DNA of 33,488 nt from Acidobacteriota bacterium (GTDB lineage: Bacteria; Acidobacteriota; Terriglobia; Acidiferrales; UBA7541): contig JAFDVY010000030.1 of NCBI GenBank assembly GCA_018268785.1, positions 1 through 33,488 on the forward strand. Reading direction: 5' to 3'. The position numbers were made by a program, and so were the translations under genes. This document shows positions 23,287-31,167 of this stretch, in pieces (within the stretch, counting starts at the first letter, position 1; each line of letters opens with the position of its first letter). Below the pieces are notes generated by a model, which did no database searches, had not been told where the DNA came from, and saw only the letters and a list, made by a program, of their open reading frames with translations.

Positions 23287-24165
23287 TCAGTAATTCAACT
23301 TGCTAAGAAAATCGTAGCTGGTCTTGATGCTGGCGAACGGGTCGGCCGGATTGTCGTGCTCCACGAAATAGTGCTGGATGCCGGCCTTGCCGGCGTTGGC
23401 GAAAATATCTTTCCAGGGAATGACGCCAGAGCCGACTTCGGTGAGGAAGCCCATGTTGCGGTCAGGATTTGCCGTCGGAGCGTCTTCCGGTTTGGGGAGT
23501 TGCTTGATGTCTTTTACGTGGACCGCGGGGAAGCGGCCCGGATTCTCATTGAAATACTTAATGGGATCTTTTCCGGCGACGGTGATCCAGCAGAGGTCCA
23601 GTTCCATTTTGACGAGATTCTTGTCGCAGTTTTTCAGGAGGTAGTCGTAAGGGAGGCCGCCGTTGAGAGACTTCGCCGGCTGGAATTCGAACGTGTGATT
23701 GTGATAGGCGAACTGAATTCCGGCTTTCTTGGCGGATTCGCCGCATTTGTTGAAAAGTTCGGCGGCGCGCTTCCAACCATCGTTGGAGTCGCGCTGCTCG
23801 GGTTCGATCCAGGGATTGACGATGAGCTTGTGGCCGATGGTGTGAGCGGCGTCGAGCTGCTCGGGCCAGGATTTTTCGAGCGTGCTGTACGGGACGTGGC
23901 AGGAGGGCGCGACGAGACCGTCCTTGTCGAGAATGCCGCGAATGTCTTTGGGAGATTTCTCAAAGTAGCCTGCGAATTCGACTTCCTTGTAACCAACGGC
24001 GGCGACTTTTGCGACTGTGCCTTCGAAATCGGACTTCATGGCGTCGCGGACGGTGTAAAGCTGAACGCCGATGGGGCGAACGAGTTTCGGCATGCCCCCG
24101 GCGAAGGAAGTTTTTGCGGCAATTGTTGCGGCAACCGATGTTCCAATGAACGAGCGGCGATTCAT
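23287..24165 (-). CDS. sugar phosphate isomerase/epimerase-like TIM-barrel protein, exported
   Basis: Predicted 292 residues of the AP-endonuclease-2/xylose-isomerase-like TIM-barrel family. The N-terminus MNRRSFIGTSVAATIAA is Tat-like, with twin Arg at 3-4. Family features are GVQLYTVRDAM, the YHNHTFEF motif at about 154-161, metal-site Glu178/Asp180 in KMELDLCW, VHVKD at about 216, GSGVIPW and YFVEHD. Relatives are isomerases, epimerases or beta-eliminating enzymes acting on keto sugars. ATG at 24165 has GAGGAG 7 bases upstream; the longer frame is not supported. It is the first gene of the operon, downstream of the TonB-dependent receptor and its terminator. Confidence 0.9.
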   Translation of the reverse strand: MNRRSFIGTSVAATIAAKTSFAGGMPKLVRPIGVQLYTVRDAMKSDFEGTVAKVAAVGYKEVEFAGYFEKSPKDIRGILDKDGLVAPSCHVPYSTLEKSWPEQLDAAHTIGHKLIVNPWIEPEQRDSNDGWKRAAELFNKCGESAKKAGIQFAYHNHTFEFQPAKSLNGGLPYDYLLKNCDKNLVKMELDLCWITVAGKDPIKYFNENPGRFPAVHVKDIKQLPKPEDAPTANPDRNMGFLTEVGSGVIPWKDIFANAGKAGIQHYFVEHDNPADPFASIKTSYDFLSKLNY

Positions 24166-24385
24166 GAGAGATCTCCTCAAAGAGAAAGTCTGCAGTCGAC
24201 GGTTTACAGTCAACAGTAAAACCGCTGGAAAAACCGTCCGCAAGGGCCTCGCCGCAAGGCGTTTGGGCGAATGAACGGGATGCGGACCATGCGGTTGAAA
24301 ACGCTCGCTGATCGGCACTAGTAAAACGATTGAAGAGCGAGCGGAGCGAGTATACCCCTCAATGCTTCGCGGCAGGCAAGAAAAT

Positions 24386-24418
24386 GGGGCGGCGCATGGA
24401 AAAAAAGTGCGCCGCCCC
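24386..24418 (-). terminator. terminator after the TonB-dependent receptor
   Basis: GGGGCGGCGCA (24386-24396) pairs exactly with TGCGCCGCCCC (24408-24418), loop of 11 bases. On the minus strand ATTTTCTT follows. It begins 18 bases after the receptor stop. It probably separates the receptor from the sugar operon, though read-through is possible. Confidence 0.8.
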
Positions 24419-24436
24419 GGGGTGGTCAGGGAGAAA

Positions 24437-27400
24437 TCAGAAGTAGAAGCGCAAGCCGAACTGCATGCGACGCGGATCGTGCGTTGCGTTCAGATGCAGG
24501 AAGTCGCTCGGCCCAAAGGACGAGTTGATGCCGTTGTACTGGGTATGGTTGAAAAGATTGTAGTTCTCCCAGCGGAAGTCGAACCCGGTGCGCTCGGTAA
24601 TTGGGAACTTCTTGAAGATTCCGAAATCGAAGTTCAAACGGCCGGGTAGATCAAGCGTATTGCGTCCCACGTTGCCAAAGGTGAGGCCCGTGGGCGCTGC
24701 GAAGGCTGCGGGATTGTAAGCAAGCGGTCCCCGCTGGCCTGGATCCTGGGTAGACGTGAAGCCACTGCGCGGGTTGCCCGCCAGATCGGGGCGAGAGCCA
24801 GTGCCGACGCCGTTAGCTACGCCTGCGTTGTCGCCGAAGCTGCTGAGACCGTTGGTGACACTGAACGGAGTTCCCGACTGGGCTACGGTAATTCCCGAAA
24901 CCTGCCATCCGCCAAGCAAAGCGTGCGATAGGCCGGATCCCTTGAAGAAGGGAAGAGAGTAGACGTAGCTCAAAGCGAGATTGTGTCGAAGGTCAAAGTT
25001 GGAACTGGCACGGTTCGCCGCGAAGTCGTACGCGTTAACGAACGCAGCGTCGCCACGATCGGAAGAATCGTCGATGGAGTGGCTATAGGTGTAAGAAACG
25101 CTGAGCGTAAGATTCCCAACGTTGCGGTTCGCCGTAAGCTGAAGCGAGTGATAAATGGAATTCGCAGCGTCTCGCAGAGTGTTGATGTTGTTGTAGCCGG
25201 GGAAGTTGGTGCGCACGGAAGCGTTACTCACCACCGTACCGCAAGCGACCGCAAGATTTACCGCTACTTGCCCAGAAACGGGCGTGCCGTTCACTGAGCC
25301 GCCCGCTAAGTTCGAATCCGGGCAAACAGTGTTTATTGCAGGTCCGCCGACGGCAAAATTTTGGGCCGCAATAATTGGCTCGCCTGCCGTGTACGGATTA
25401 GAGGAGACCGGCAGAAGTTGATTGCCGTTGCTGAGCAACGTCAGGTGAGTACCTTTGCTTCCGACGTAAGCAGCGGAAAGGATGATGTGGGAAGGCAGTT
25501 CTTTCTGAACGCCGAAATTCCACTGCTGCACATAAGGCCAAACGGCCTTGTTGGGGATCGAAAGGACGGTTAGCGGGAAAAAGGGAATTGTACCGCCGCC
25601 AGCGCCAATGCAGTCGTAACCGCTGGAACTACCTGGGCAGGAGCCAACGCCGCTTGCGACGTTCGATTGGGTGGCAGTGAGCACGAGAGGCGCGGAGCCT
25701 TCGAGTGATTCTGTATTGCCTTCGTTGCCGTTGGTGTGTTCATAGAAAATCCCATATCCGCCGCGGATGGCCATTTTGCCGTCACCCTTGGGGTCGAAGG
25801 CAAACCCGATGCGTGGCGCCGGATTGAAGCGATGGTCGGAAAGGCAGCCCGGATTCGAGGAAGATCCGACGCTGGCCGTGGGGAATGCCGAGCCTGGAAC
25901 AAGCGGAAGAACTCCGCCTTTCCCGCCGCATTGAACGAAGCCATTCAATGGATTTCCGTTTCCAGAAACTCCAGTGTTTAAGGAGCCATCGCTATTGAAG
26001 CCCGGCGCATTGGCCGCGACGAACGCGTCAGGATTGAAGTTGAAGGCCTGCTGGTAGCGTTCCCTGTAGGTTCCGAACGCGCTGATACGCAAGCCGAGAT
26101 TCAGGGTAAGGCGTTTTGTGACGCGCCAGTCATCCTGGAAATAGGGCTCAACGTTCTTGAATCGGTTGTAATACTGCGTCTGTTTGGTCGTTTGCTGGTA
26201 ACTCGCGATGTTGCCCAAGAGCAGGTCGGCAAAGGCATTGCCGGTCGTTACCGTGGCTGCGCTGGAGTCGAACGTCAGAATGCCCTGGATATATGGGGAA
26301 TTCGCTTCATTTTTCTGCGCGAACGCGACGTAAGCGCCGAACTGCATCGTGTGATTGCCAAGAATCTTGGTCATGTTGTCACGGTAGGTGTAGGTGGGAT
26401 TGGCGTTCTTCCACGGGAAATACCCTGTGTCGGACGTAAATGTTCCGCCATAGGCGTTATTGCTGCCGACGGAAATAGCGGGGAGCTTCCCGCCAAACCC
26501 GTTCGCAAAGATCGATCCCATAGAGAACCCGGCGGGAAGCCCTACAGGTCCGCCGGTGGTGAGAAAAATGTGGTCGCCGGTATAGCTTGCGACGAATTCA
26601 TTGAGCAAAGTAGGCGAAATGTTGGAGTTGAGGCGCGCGACAAAGCTGGTGCCCGGCCCCACGAAATTTGTCGTAATGTTCTGAAAGCTGGTGCCGTTGC
26701 CCCAGAGAGCGTTGGGAACGACGGTTTGCCAGGAGTCATGAATATAGCGGAAGGTCAGACGGTTTTTGTCGTTGATGTTGTGGTCCACTCGGACGAGTTC
26801 TTCGCGCCATTTGGTGGGGCTGGCCACCGTTTCCAGCACGGCTGGAAAACCGTTGGTTGTTGTGTTGGCCTGAGGAATGATGGCCAATAGAGCCGACCCT
26901 ACCGACGTAGGAGTGATTGTATTGCCAGGGAAGAGTGCCGCGCTACCAACTTGATGCGGACAATCGGCGCCGGGGCAAAGATCGCTGAAATTGCCGCCGC
27001 GTTCGGCGTCCGATGGCACGTTCTGGTTGATCGTGGTCGAATCATTTTCGCGGCGCCACTCTTCGGAGAAGAAGAAGAAGGTTTTCTTCTTGTCCGAGTT
27101 GTAATGATTCGGAATATAGACCGGGCCTCCTATGGTGTAGCCGAAGTCATGCTTCTTGTAAGGCGCTTTCTTTGCCGTGGGGTCTGCGCCTTCGGCCCAG
27201 GATTTTGCCTTAAAGAATTCATTGCGCAGATATTCGAACGCGCTGCCATGGAAACTGCTGGTACCAGACTTGGTTTCAACTTCGATGGTACCGGAACCGT
27301 TGCGGCCGTATTGTGCGCCGTAGTTGGAAGTCAGCACTTTGAATTCGGAGATGGCTTCGGGATTGGGGTAAACGTTCAATGTAGAATTGCTGCCATTGTC

Positions 27401-28009
27401 CATGTTGTCCCCGCCGTCGAGTTCCCAGTTGTTGTACTCGGTGCGGCCGCCGTTGATGGAATAGGCGACGTTTCCATAGACGCCAACTTTGCCGTCATCC
27501 GTACCTGTCTGGTTGACGACGCCGGCGGAGAGTGTTACCAACTGCGTGAAATTGCGTCCGTTCAGCTCCAGCTCGCTGATTTGCTTGCCGTTGATGGTGT
27601 TGGTGATATCTGACGAAGTCGTTTCGACCTGCGCGATGCTCTCGCCGGTAACGACGACTTCTTCGGTAATTGCGCCAACACTCATCGTTACGTCGATTCG
27701 AGCCTTTTCGGCAACGTTCAAGACGATTTTCTTCGCTGTGAACTTTTGAAAGCCTTTGGCGGTGACGCTAAGGTCATACGAGTCGCCGGGAAGTCCGGGG
27801 ATGACGTACGCGCCATCGCCATTGGAAACGGTGGTACGGGTGAGGCTGCCCGCGAGGTTTTTGATAGTAACTTCGGCGCCAGCGATGGCAGCTCCAGTCT
27901 TGTCAACAATGGTGCCGCCGATATAGCCAGTGTCCTGCGCGCGAGAAACAAACGGCAGGACAAGGAACGCAAGAAACAAGAATAATGAGCGCGAACGGAA
28001 TACTTTCAC
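24437..28009 (-). CDS. Oar-like TonB-dependent receptor with carboxypeptidase-regulatory N-domain
   Basis: Predicted 1190 residues. A Sec signal peptide ends at about residue 24 (SRA-QD). Residues about 27-110 form a carboxypeptidase-regulatory-like (Ig-type) domain (GGTIVDKTGAAIAGAEVTI, SNGDGAYVIPGLPGDSYDL). The plug follows from EEVVVTGES with LNGRNFTQLVTLSAGV, then a long beta-barrel that ends in aromatic FGLRFYF, as outer-membrane barrels do. Such receptors in Acidobacteriota take up large substrates, often glycans or peptides. The start is GTG at 28009 with GGAGGT 6 bases ahead. The following exported sugar enzymes on the same strand suggest a carbohydrate substrate (inference). Confidence 0.95.
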   Translation of the reverse strand: MKVFRSRSLFLFLAFLVLPFVSRAQDTGYIGGTIVDKTGAAIAGAEVTIKNLAGSLTRTTVSNGDGAYVIPGLPGDSYDLSVTAKGFQKFTAKKIVLNVAEKARIDVTMSVGAITEEVVVTGESIAQVETTSSDITNTINGKQISELELNGRNFTQLVTLSAGVVNQTGTDDGKVGVYGNVAYSINGGRTEYNNWELDGGDNMDNGSNSTLNVYPNPEAISEFKVLTSNYGAQYGRNGSGTIEVETKSGTSSFHGSAFEYLRNEFFKAKSWAEGADPTAKKAPYKKHDFGYTIGGPVYIPNHYNSDKKKTFFFFSEEWRRENDSTTINQNVPSDAERGGNFSDLCPGADCPHQVGSAALFPGNTITPTSVGSALLAIIPQANTTTNGFPAVLETVASPTKWREELVRVDHNINDKNRLTFRYIHDSWQTVVPNALWGNGTSFQNITTNFVGPGTSFVARLNSNISPTLLNEFVASYTGDHIFLTTGGPVGLPAGFSMGSIFANGFGGKLPAISVGSNNAYGGTFTSDTGYFPWKNANPTYTYRDNMTKILGNHTMQFGAYVAFAQKNEANSPYIQGILTFDSSAATVTTGNAFADLLLGNIASYQQTTKQTQYYNRFKNVEPYFQDDWRVTKRLTLNLGLRISAFGTYRERYQQAFNFNPDAFVAANAPGFNSDGSLNTGVSGNGNPLNGFVQCGGKGGVLPLVPGSAFPTASVGSSSNPGCLSDHRFNPAPRIGFAFDPKGDGKMAIRGGYGIFYEHTNGNEGNTESLEGSAPLVLTATQSNVASGVGSCPGSSSGYDCIGAGGGTIPFFPLTVLSIPNKAVWPYVQQWNFGVQKELPSHIILSAAYVGSKGTHLTLLSNGNQLLPVSSNPYTAGEPIIAAQNFAVGGPAINTVCPDSNLAGGSVNGTPVSGQVAVNLAVACGTVVSNASVRTNFPGYNNINTLRDAANSIYHSLQLTANRNVGNLTLSVSYTYSHSIDDSSDRGDAAFVNAYDFAANRASSNFDLRHNLALSYVYSLPFFKGSGLSHALLGGWQVSGITVAQSGTPFSVTNGLSSFGDNAGVANGVGTGSRPDLAGNPRSGFTSTQDPGQRGPLAYNPAAFAAPTGLTFGNVGRNTLDLPGRLNFDFGIFKKFPITERTGFDFRWENYNLFNHTQYNGINSSFGPSDFLHLNATHDPRRMQFGLRFYF

Positions 28010-28120
28010 GAGATTACCTCCAGAAGATTGAACTTATTGACCGAAGGCAGAACGGAGGAAATGGAGGAGCAAGCAGAAATGAAAACTACCACTCGCGCCA
28101 CGAACCACCCCTGTAAGTCC

Positions 28121-28175
28121 GGGTCTCGACAGTAGGACTCCCGTACCCGTTAGCTCAGAGTCTGTAAGACAACCC
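28121..28175 (-). promoter_or_regulatory. structured 5' leader element of the receptor mRNA
   Basis: Read on the minus strand, nested segments can pair: GGGTT with GACCC (28175-28171 with 28125-28121, one G-U pair), ACAG with CTGT (28165-28162 with 28132-28129), and ACTC with GAGT (28161-28158 with 28140-28137). They enclose a loop of about 17 bases. The element is some 100-160 nt upstream of the GTG start. It matches no riboswitch class I recognise. It was folded by eye only. Confidence 0.4.
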
Positions 28176-28222
28176 TGAACCCTGCCTCTCGACGAAGCGC
28201 ACCCAACGGCTATTAAAACGAG

Positions 28223-28251
28223 TTAATAAAGCAGATTCCCGCTGGTGTCAA
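28223..28251 (-). promoter_or_regulatory. sigma-70-type promoter of the receptor gene
   Basis: On the minus strand a perfect TTGACA (28251-28246) is followed after exactly 17 bases by TATTAA (28228-28223). The transcript would have a leader of about 205 nt before the GTG at 28009. Confidence 0.7.
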
Positions 28252-28319
28252 GAGGGAATTTGAGGTTAAACCGATTTTAGACTGGGAAAGGAGCGCAGGG
28301 AAGCGCTGGGAGGGGGCGT

Positions 28320-29603
28320 GTGTCCGAAGGCAAAATGGTTGCAAAGAGGCTAGGCGTGCCGGAGACTGACAAAGACCGAAGGATTGAGACGAACGGAGCA
28401 ATGCAGAAGCGGGCCTTCCAATACGCGCGAATGAGCAGATGGGGAAGAATAGTCTTCCTTGGAGGAGCGATCTTCGCGGCAGCCAGCCTCGCGACTGAGG
28501 CACAGACGGCAAATCCGGCGAAGTTGTTTACGGATGGGCAGATCGCCCTGCAGCGCGGGGACCTGGATGCGGCGGAGAAGGACTTCAAGGCCGTGCTGGC
28601 GGCAGATACGAAAGCGGGGCCCGCGTATACGAATCTCGGCGTGATCGCCATGCGGCGAAAGCACTGGGACGAAGCGGTACAGCTGCTCAAGAAAGCGGAG
28701 AAGTTACAGCCGGGCGAGCCGGGGATTCGCCTGAACCTGGGATTGGTCGAATTCAAACGAGGGAATTACCCGGATGCAATTGCGCCGCTCGAAAGTGTGC
28801 TGAAGGAGCGGCCTGATTCCGTGCAGGCGAGGTATTTGCTGGGATTGAGTTATTCATTTGTGGAACGGCATGCCGATGCGGTGAAGACTCTGGAACCCCT
28901 GTGGCCGCAGATGTCGAATGAGTTTGTGTATTTGTATGTGCTGGGTGTTTCCTCGTTCTATGCAAAAAATGAAGAGATGGATCAGAAGGCACTCTCGCGC
29001 CTGGTTGAAGTTGGCGGAGACACGCCGCAGTTTCATTTGCTGATGGCGAAAGCGTTGCTGACTCGGAGCGATGATCAGAAGGCGCTCGAGGAATTGAAAA
29101 AGGCGGAAGCTGGCGATTCGAAGCTGCCTTTTCTGCATTTCAATTTTGGACTGGCCTACCTGCATTTGGAGGATCAGAAAACAGCAGAGGAGGAGTTTCG
29201 AAAGGATATTGCGGCGGCGCCGGATTTGCCGTTCAGCCACGAGCAGTTGGGCAGCTTGTATTTGAAAGAGGGGCGCGAGGCGGAAGCGCTCAAGGAATTT
29301 CGCGCAGCGCTGGCGATCGATCCGCGATTGCCGGATTCGCGATTGGAGATGGCGCGAATGTTGCATCGCGAGGGCAAAGAAAAAGAAGCTCTGGCGGAGC
29401 TGGATATAGCGAAGAAATACGGCCCCGGAAACTACAGAGTACGGTTGTTGCGGGGACAAGTGCTTTTGAAACTGGGTCGAAAAGAGGAAGGCCAAGCGGA
29501 ATTGGCGGAAGCGAAAAAGGGATTCGACAAAGTGCTGGACAAGGACAAGGAGAGGGTTGACGAGAAGCGAGTGCCGAACCCGGAGATAGGAAGAGAAAAT
29601 TGA
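28320..29603 (+). CDS. exported TPR-repeat protein
   Basis: Predicted 427 residues built from tetratricopeptide repeats from about 65 to 405. Examples are LFTDGQIALQRGDLDAAEKDF, AYTNLGVIAMRRKHWDEAV, IRLNLGLVEFKRGNYPDAI, LHFNFGLAYLHLEDQKTAEEEF and SHEQLGSLYLKEGREAEALKEF. TPR proteins bind partner proteins; none is evident here. The start is GTG at 28320 with GGGAGG 6 bases upstream. It leaves about 40 residues before a signal-like segment (MSRWGRIVFLGGAIFAAASL, about 38-57), so ATG at 28401 or 28431 are alternatives, with poorer ribosome sites. The C-terminus is Lys/Glu-rich. It ends 16 bases before the stop of the convergent amidase gene. Confidence 0.85.
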   Translation: MSEGKMVAKRLGVPETDKDRRIETNGAMQKRAFQYARMSRWGRIVFLGGAIFAAASLATEAQTANPAKLFTDGQIALQRGDLDAAEKDFKAVLAADTKAGPAYTNLGVIAMRRKHWDEAVQLLKKAEKLQPGEPGIRLNLGLVEFKRGNYPDAIAPLESVLKERPDSVQARYLLGLSYSFVERHADAVKTLEPLWPQMSNEFVYLYVLGVSSFYAKNEEMDQKALSRLVEVGGDTPQFHLLMAKALLTRSDDQKALEELKKAEAGDSKLPFLHFNFGLAYLHLEDQKTAEEEFRKDIAAAPDLPFSHEQLGSLYLKEGREAEALKEFRAALAIDPRLPDSRLEMARMLHREGKEKEALAELDIAKKYGPGNYRVRLLRGQVLLKLGRKEEGQAELAEAKKGFDKVLDKDKERVDEKRVPNPEIGREN

Positions 29604-29619
29604 AATTGGAAAATGGAAA

Positions 29620-31014
29620 TTAGGGAAAAGGCGGACATTGCCATGGGCCTCGCGCGAGTTCTAAGGACTCGGCGATGGCGAGGAGGAGTTCTTCTTCGTT
29701 GGGGCGGCCGATGAGTTGGACGCCGATCGGGAGACCCTCCGAGGAAGTGGAGATTGGAACGGAGAGGCCGGGAAGGCCGGCAAGATTAAGCCATTGAGAG
29801 TGGCGCATGGTTTCGCGAAAACCGTTGGGCGAACGCCAGGTGCCTTCGCCGTGTTTGAATGCGGGAGCGGAAGACACGGGCGAGAGAAGAACAGGGACGT
29901 TTTCCATGGCTTCGAGGATGCGAGCACGTTCGGCATCGCGCGCGGCCGACTTTGTGATGAAGTCGAGCATGGTGGTTGGCTCATCTGGCCGCGCTGCTTC
30001 GAGATAATCCAGAAAAATTGGGCTGAGCTGGGATTCTTTGCCTTCCACCATGGGAGTGAAGAGTTGCGCGATTACTGGACCGAAAAAAAACCACCAGAGT
30101 TCGAGAGCACGGTCGAGCGAGTGGAGTTCGAATGGCTCCGCGTAAAAGCCGGATTGTTCGAGTAGTTTTCCAGCGTGGATGACGGCGGCAAGAGATTCAG
30201 GCGTGGCAGGGCCGATCGTTGAAGAATCAAGAACGCCGATGCGAATTTTTTTGCCGCGCGCGGTGGAAAGTTCCTGGATTGGCGCGGGAGCGCTGAAAGG
30301 ATCGCCGGGATCTGGGCCTGCAAGGACGTTGAATAGGATCCGAAGGTCGGCGGCTGTGCGCGCCATTGGGCCCACGACGCCGATCCAACCGAAGGAACAG
30401 TTGCCGGGCGGAATGTGACCGGTGGCGGGAATTCGGCCAGGAGTTGGTTTCAGGCCGCAAATTCCGCAGAAGTGGGCGGGGACGCGGATGGAGCCGCCGC
30501 CGTCACTGCCGATTCCTCCGAAAGAAAGACCCGCTGCGATAGCTGCTGCTTCGCCTCCGCTCGAGCCTCCCGCGGAGTAGTCGAGGTTCCACGGATTGTT
30601 GGTGCGCCCAGTGACGCGATTGTCCGTTTCGTAAGCCATCAAAAATTCAGGCGTGTTGGTGCTGCCGGGGAGAATGGCTCCGGCGTTGCGGAAGCGTTCT
30701 ACGATGGGCGCTGTGCGGGAGGGAATTTCGTTGGCGCGGAGAAGAGATCCCGCTGGAACTCGCCAATTTGCGACTTCGATGCAGCTTTTTATGGTGAGAG
30801 GAATTGCATGAAGTTGCCCAGCAGGAGTTTTTGCAGAGAGTTCGCGGGCGGCGGCGCGAGCGGCGTCGGCATCAAGCTGAACGAACGCGTTGAGCTCGGG
30901 TTGAAGATCGGAGATGCGGGAGAGTTGAGCGTCGAGGAGTTCGACGGGAGAAATTTGTTTGGAATGGAGCAATGAGGCGACTTGGGAGATAGACGAATAG
31001 GAAATAGAGGACAT
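29620..31014 (-). CDS. amidase (amidase-signature family)
   Basis: A 464-residue amidase-signature enzyme. The Ser-cisSer-Lys triad is complete: Lys76 (PLTIKSC), Ser151 in GGSSGGEAAAI, and Ser175 in GSDGGGSIRVPA, with the same spacing as in known members (75 and 24 residues). The family hydrolyses amides, including nitrile-derived amides, and includes GatA. A GatA role is unlikely because no gatB or gatC is near. The substrate is unknown. ATG at 31014 has no clear ribosome site. It is divergent from the TPR-VCBS gene across 153 bases and convergent with the TPR gene. Confidence 0.92.
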   Translation of the reverse strand: MSSISYSSISQVASLLHSKQISPVELLDAQLSRISDLQPELNAFVQLDADAARAAARELSAKTPAGQLHAIPLTIKSCIEVANWRVPAGSLLRANEIPSRTAPIVERFRNAGAILPGSTNTPEFLMAYETDNRVTGRTNNPWNLDYSAGGSSGGEAAAIAAGLSFGGIGSDGGGSIRVPAHFCGICGLKPTPGRIPATGHIPPGNCSFGWIGVVGPMARTAADLRILFNVLAGPDPGDPFSAPAPIQELSTARGKKIRIGVLDSSTIGPATPESLAAVIHAGKLLEQSGFYAEPFELHSLDRALELWWFFFGPVIAQLFTPMVEGKESQLSPIFLDYLEAARPDEPTTMLDFITKSAARDAERARILEAMENVPVLLSPVSSAPAFKHGEGTWRSPNGFRETMRHSQWLNLAGLPGLSVPISTSSEGLPIGVQLIGRPNEEELLLAIAESLELARGPWQCPPFP

Positions 31015-31113
31015 GGCCCGAGTGATCGAGGTTATGCGGGGAGCGGGGACGCGTCAAGTTCAGGTGGATGGAATGGTAGCGAGGGCAGATTGGGTGTGAC
31101 ACAATCGGTGAGT

Positions 31114-31136
31114 CCTGCTTGGAATGCGAAAGCAGG
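31114..31136 (+). promoter_or_regulatory. leader hairpin before the TPR-VCBS gene
   Basis: CCTGCTT (31114-31120) pairs exactly with AAGCAGG (31130-31136), loop of 9 bases, about 31 bases before the ATG at 31168. No T-run follows, so it is not a typical terminator. Confidence 0.35.
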
Positions 31137-31167
31137 GCACTCCGCGCAGACAAGGAAATTGGAAACC

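Larger units (their letters stand above)
28010..28319. other. 310-base spacer holding receptor promoter and leader
   Basis: This is the only gene-free stretch over 300 bases. It lies between the divergent receptor gene (minus) and TPR gene (plus). It contains the receptor's ribosome site near 28020, the foldable leader element (28121-28175) and the promoter (28223-28251). In its last 60 bases it holds the GGGAGG site of the TPR gene. No small ORF with support was seen. Confidence 0.7.

Noticed and set aside
24166..24385. Promoter for the sugar operon
   Set aside because: No -35/-10 pair of acceptable quality was found on the minus strand in this spacer.
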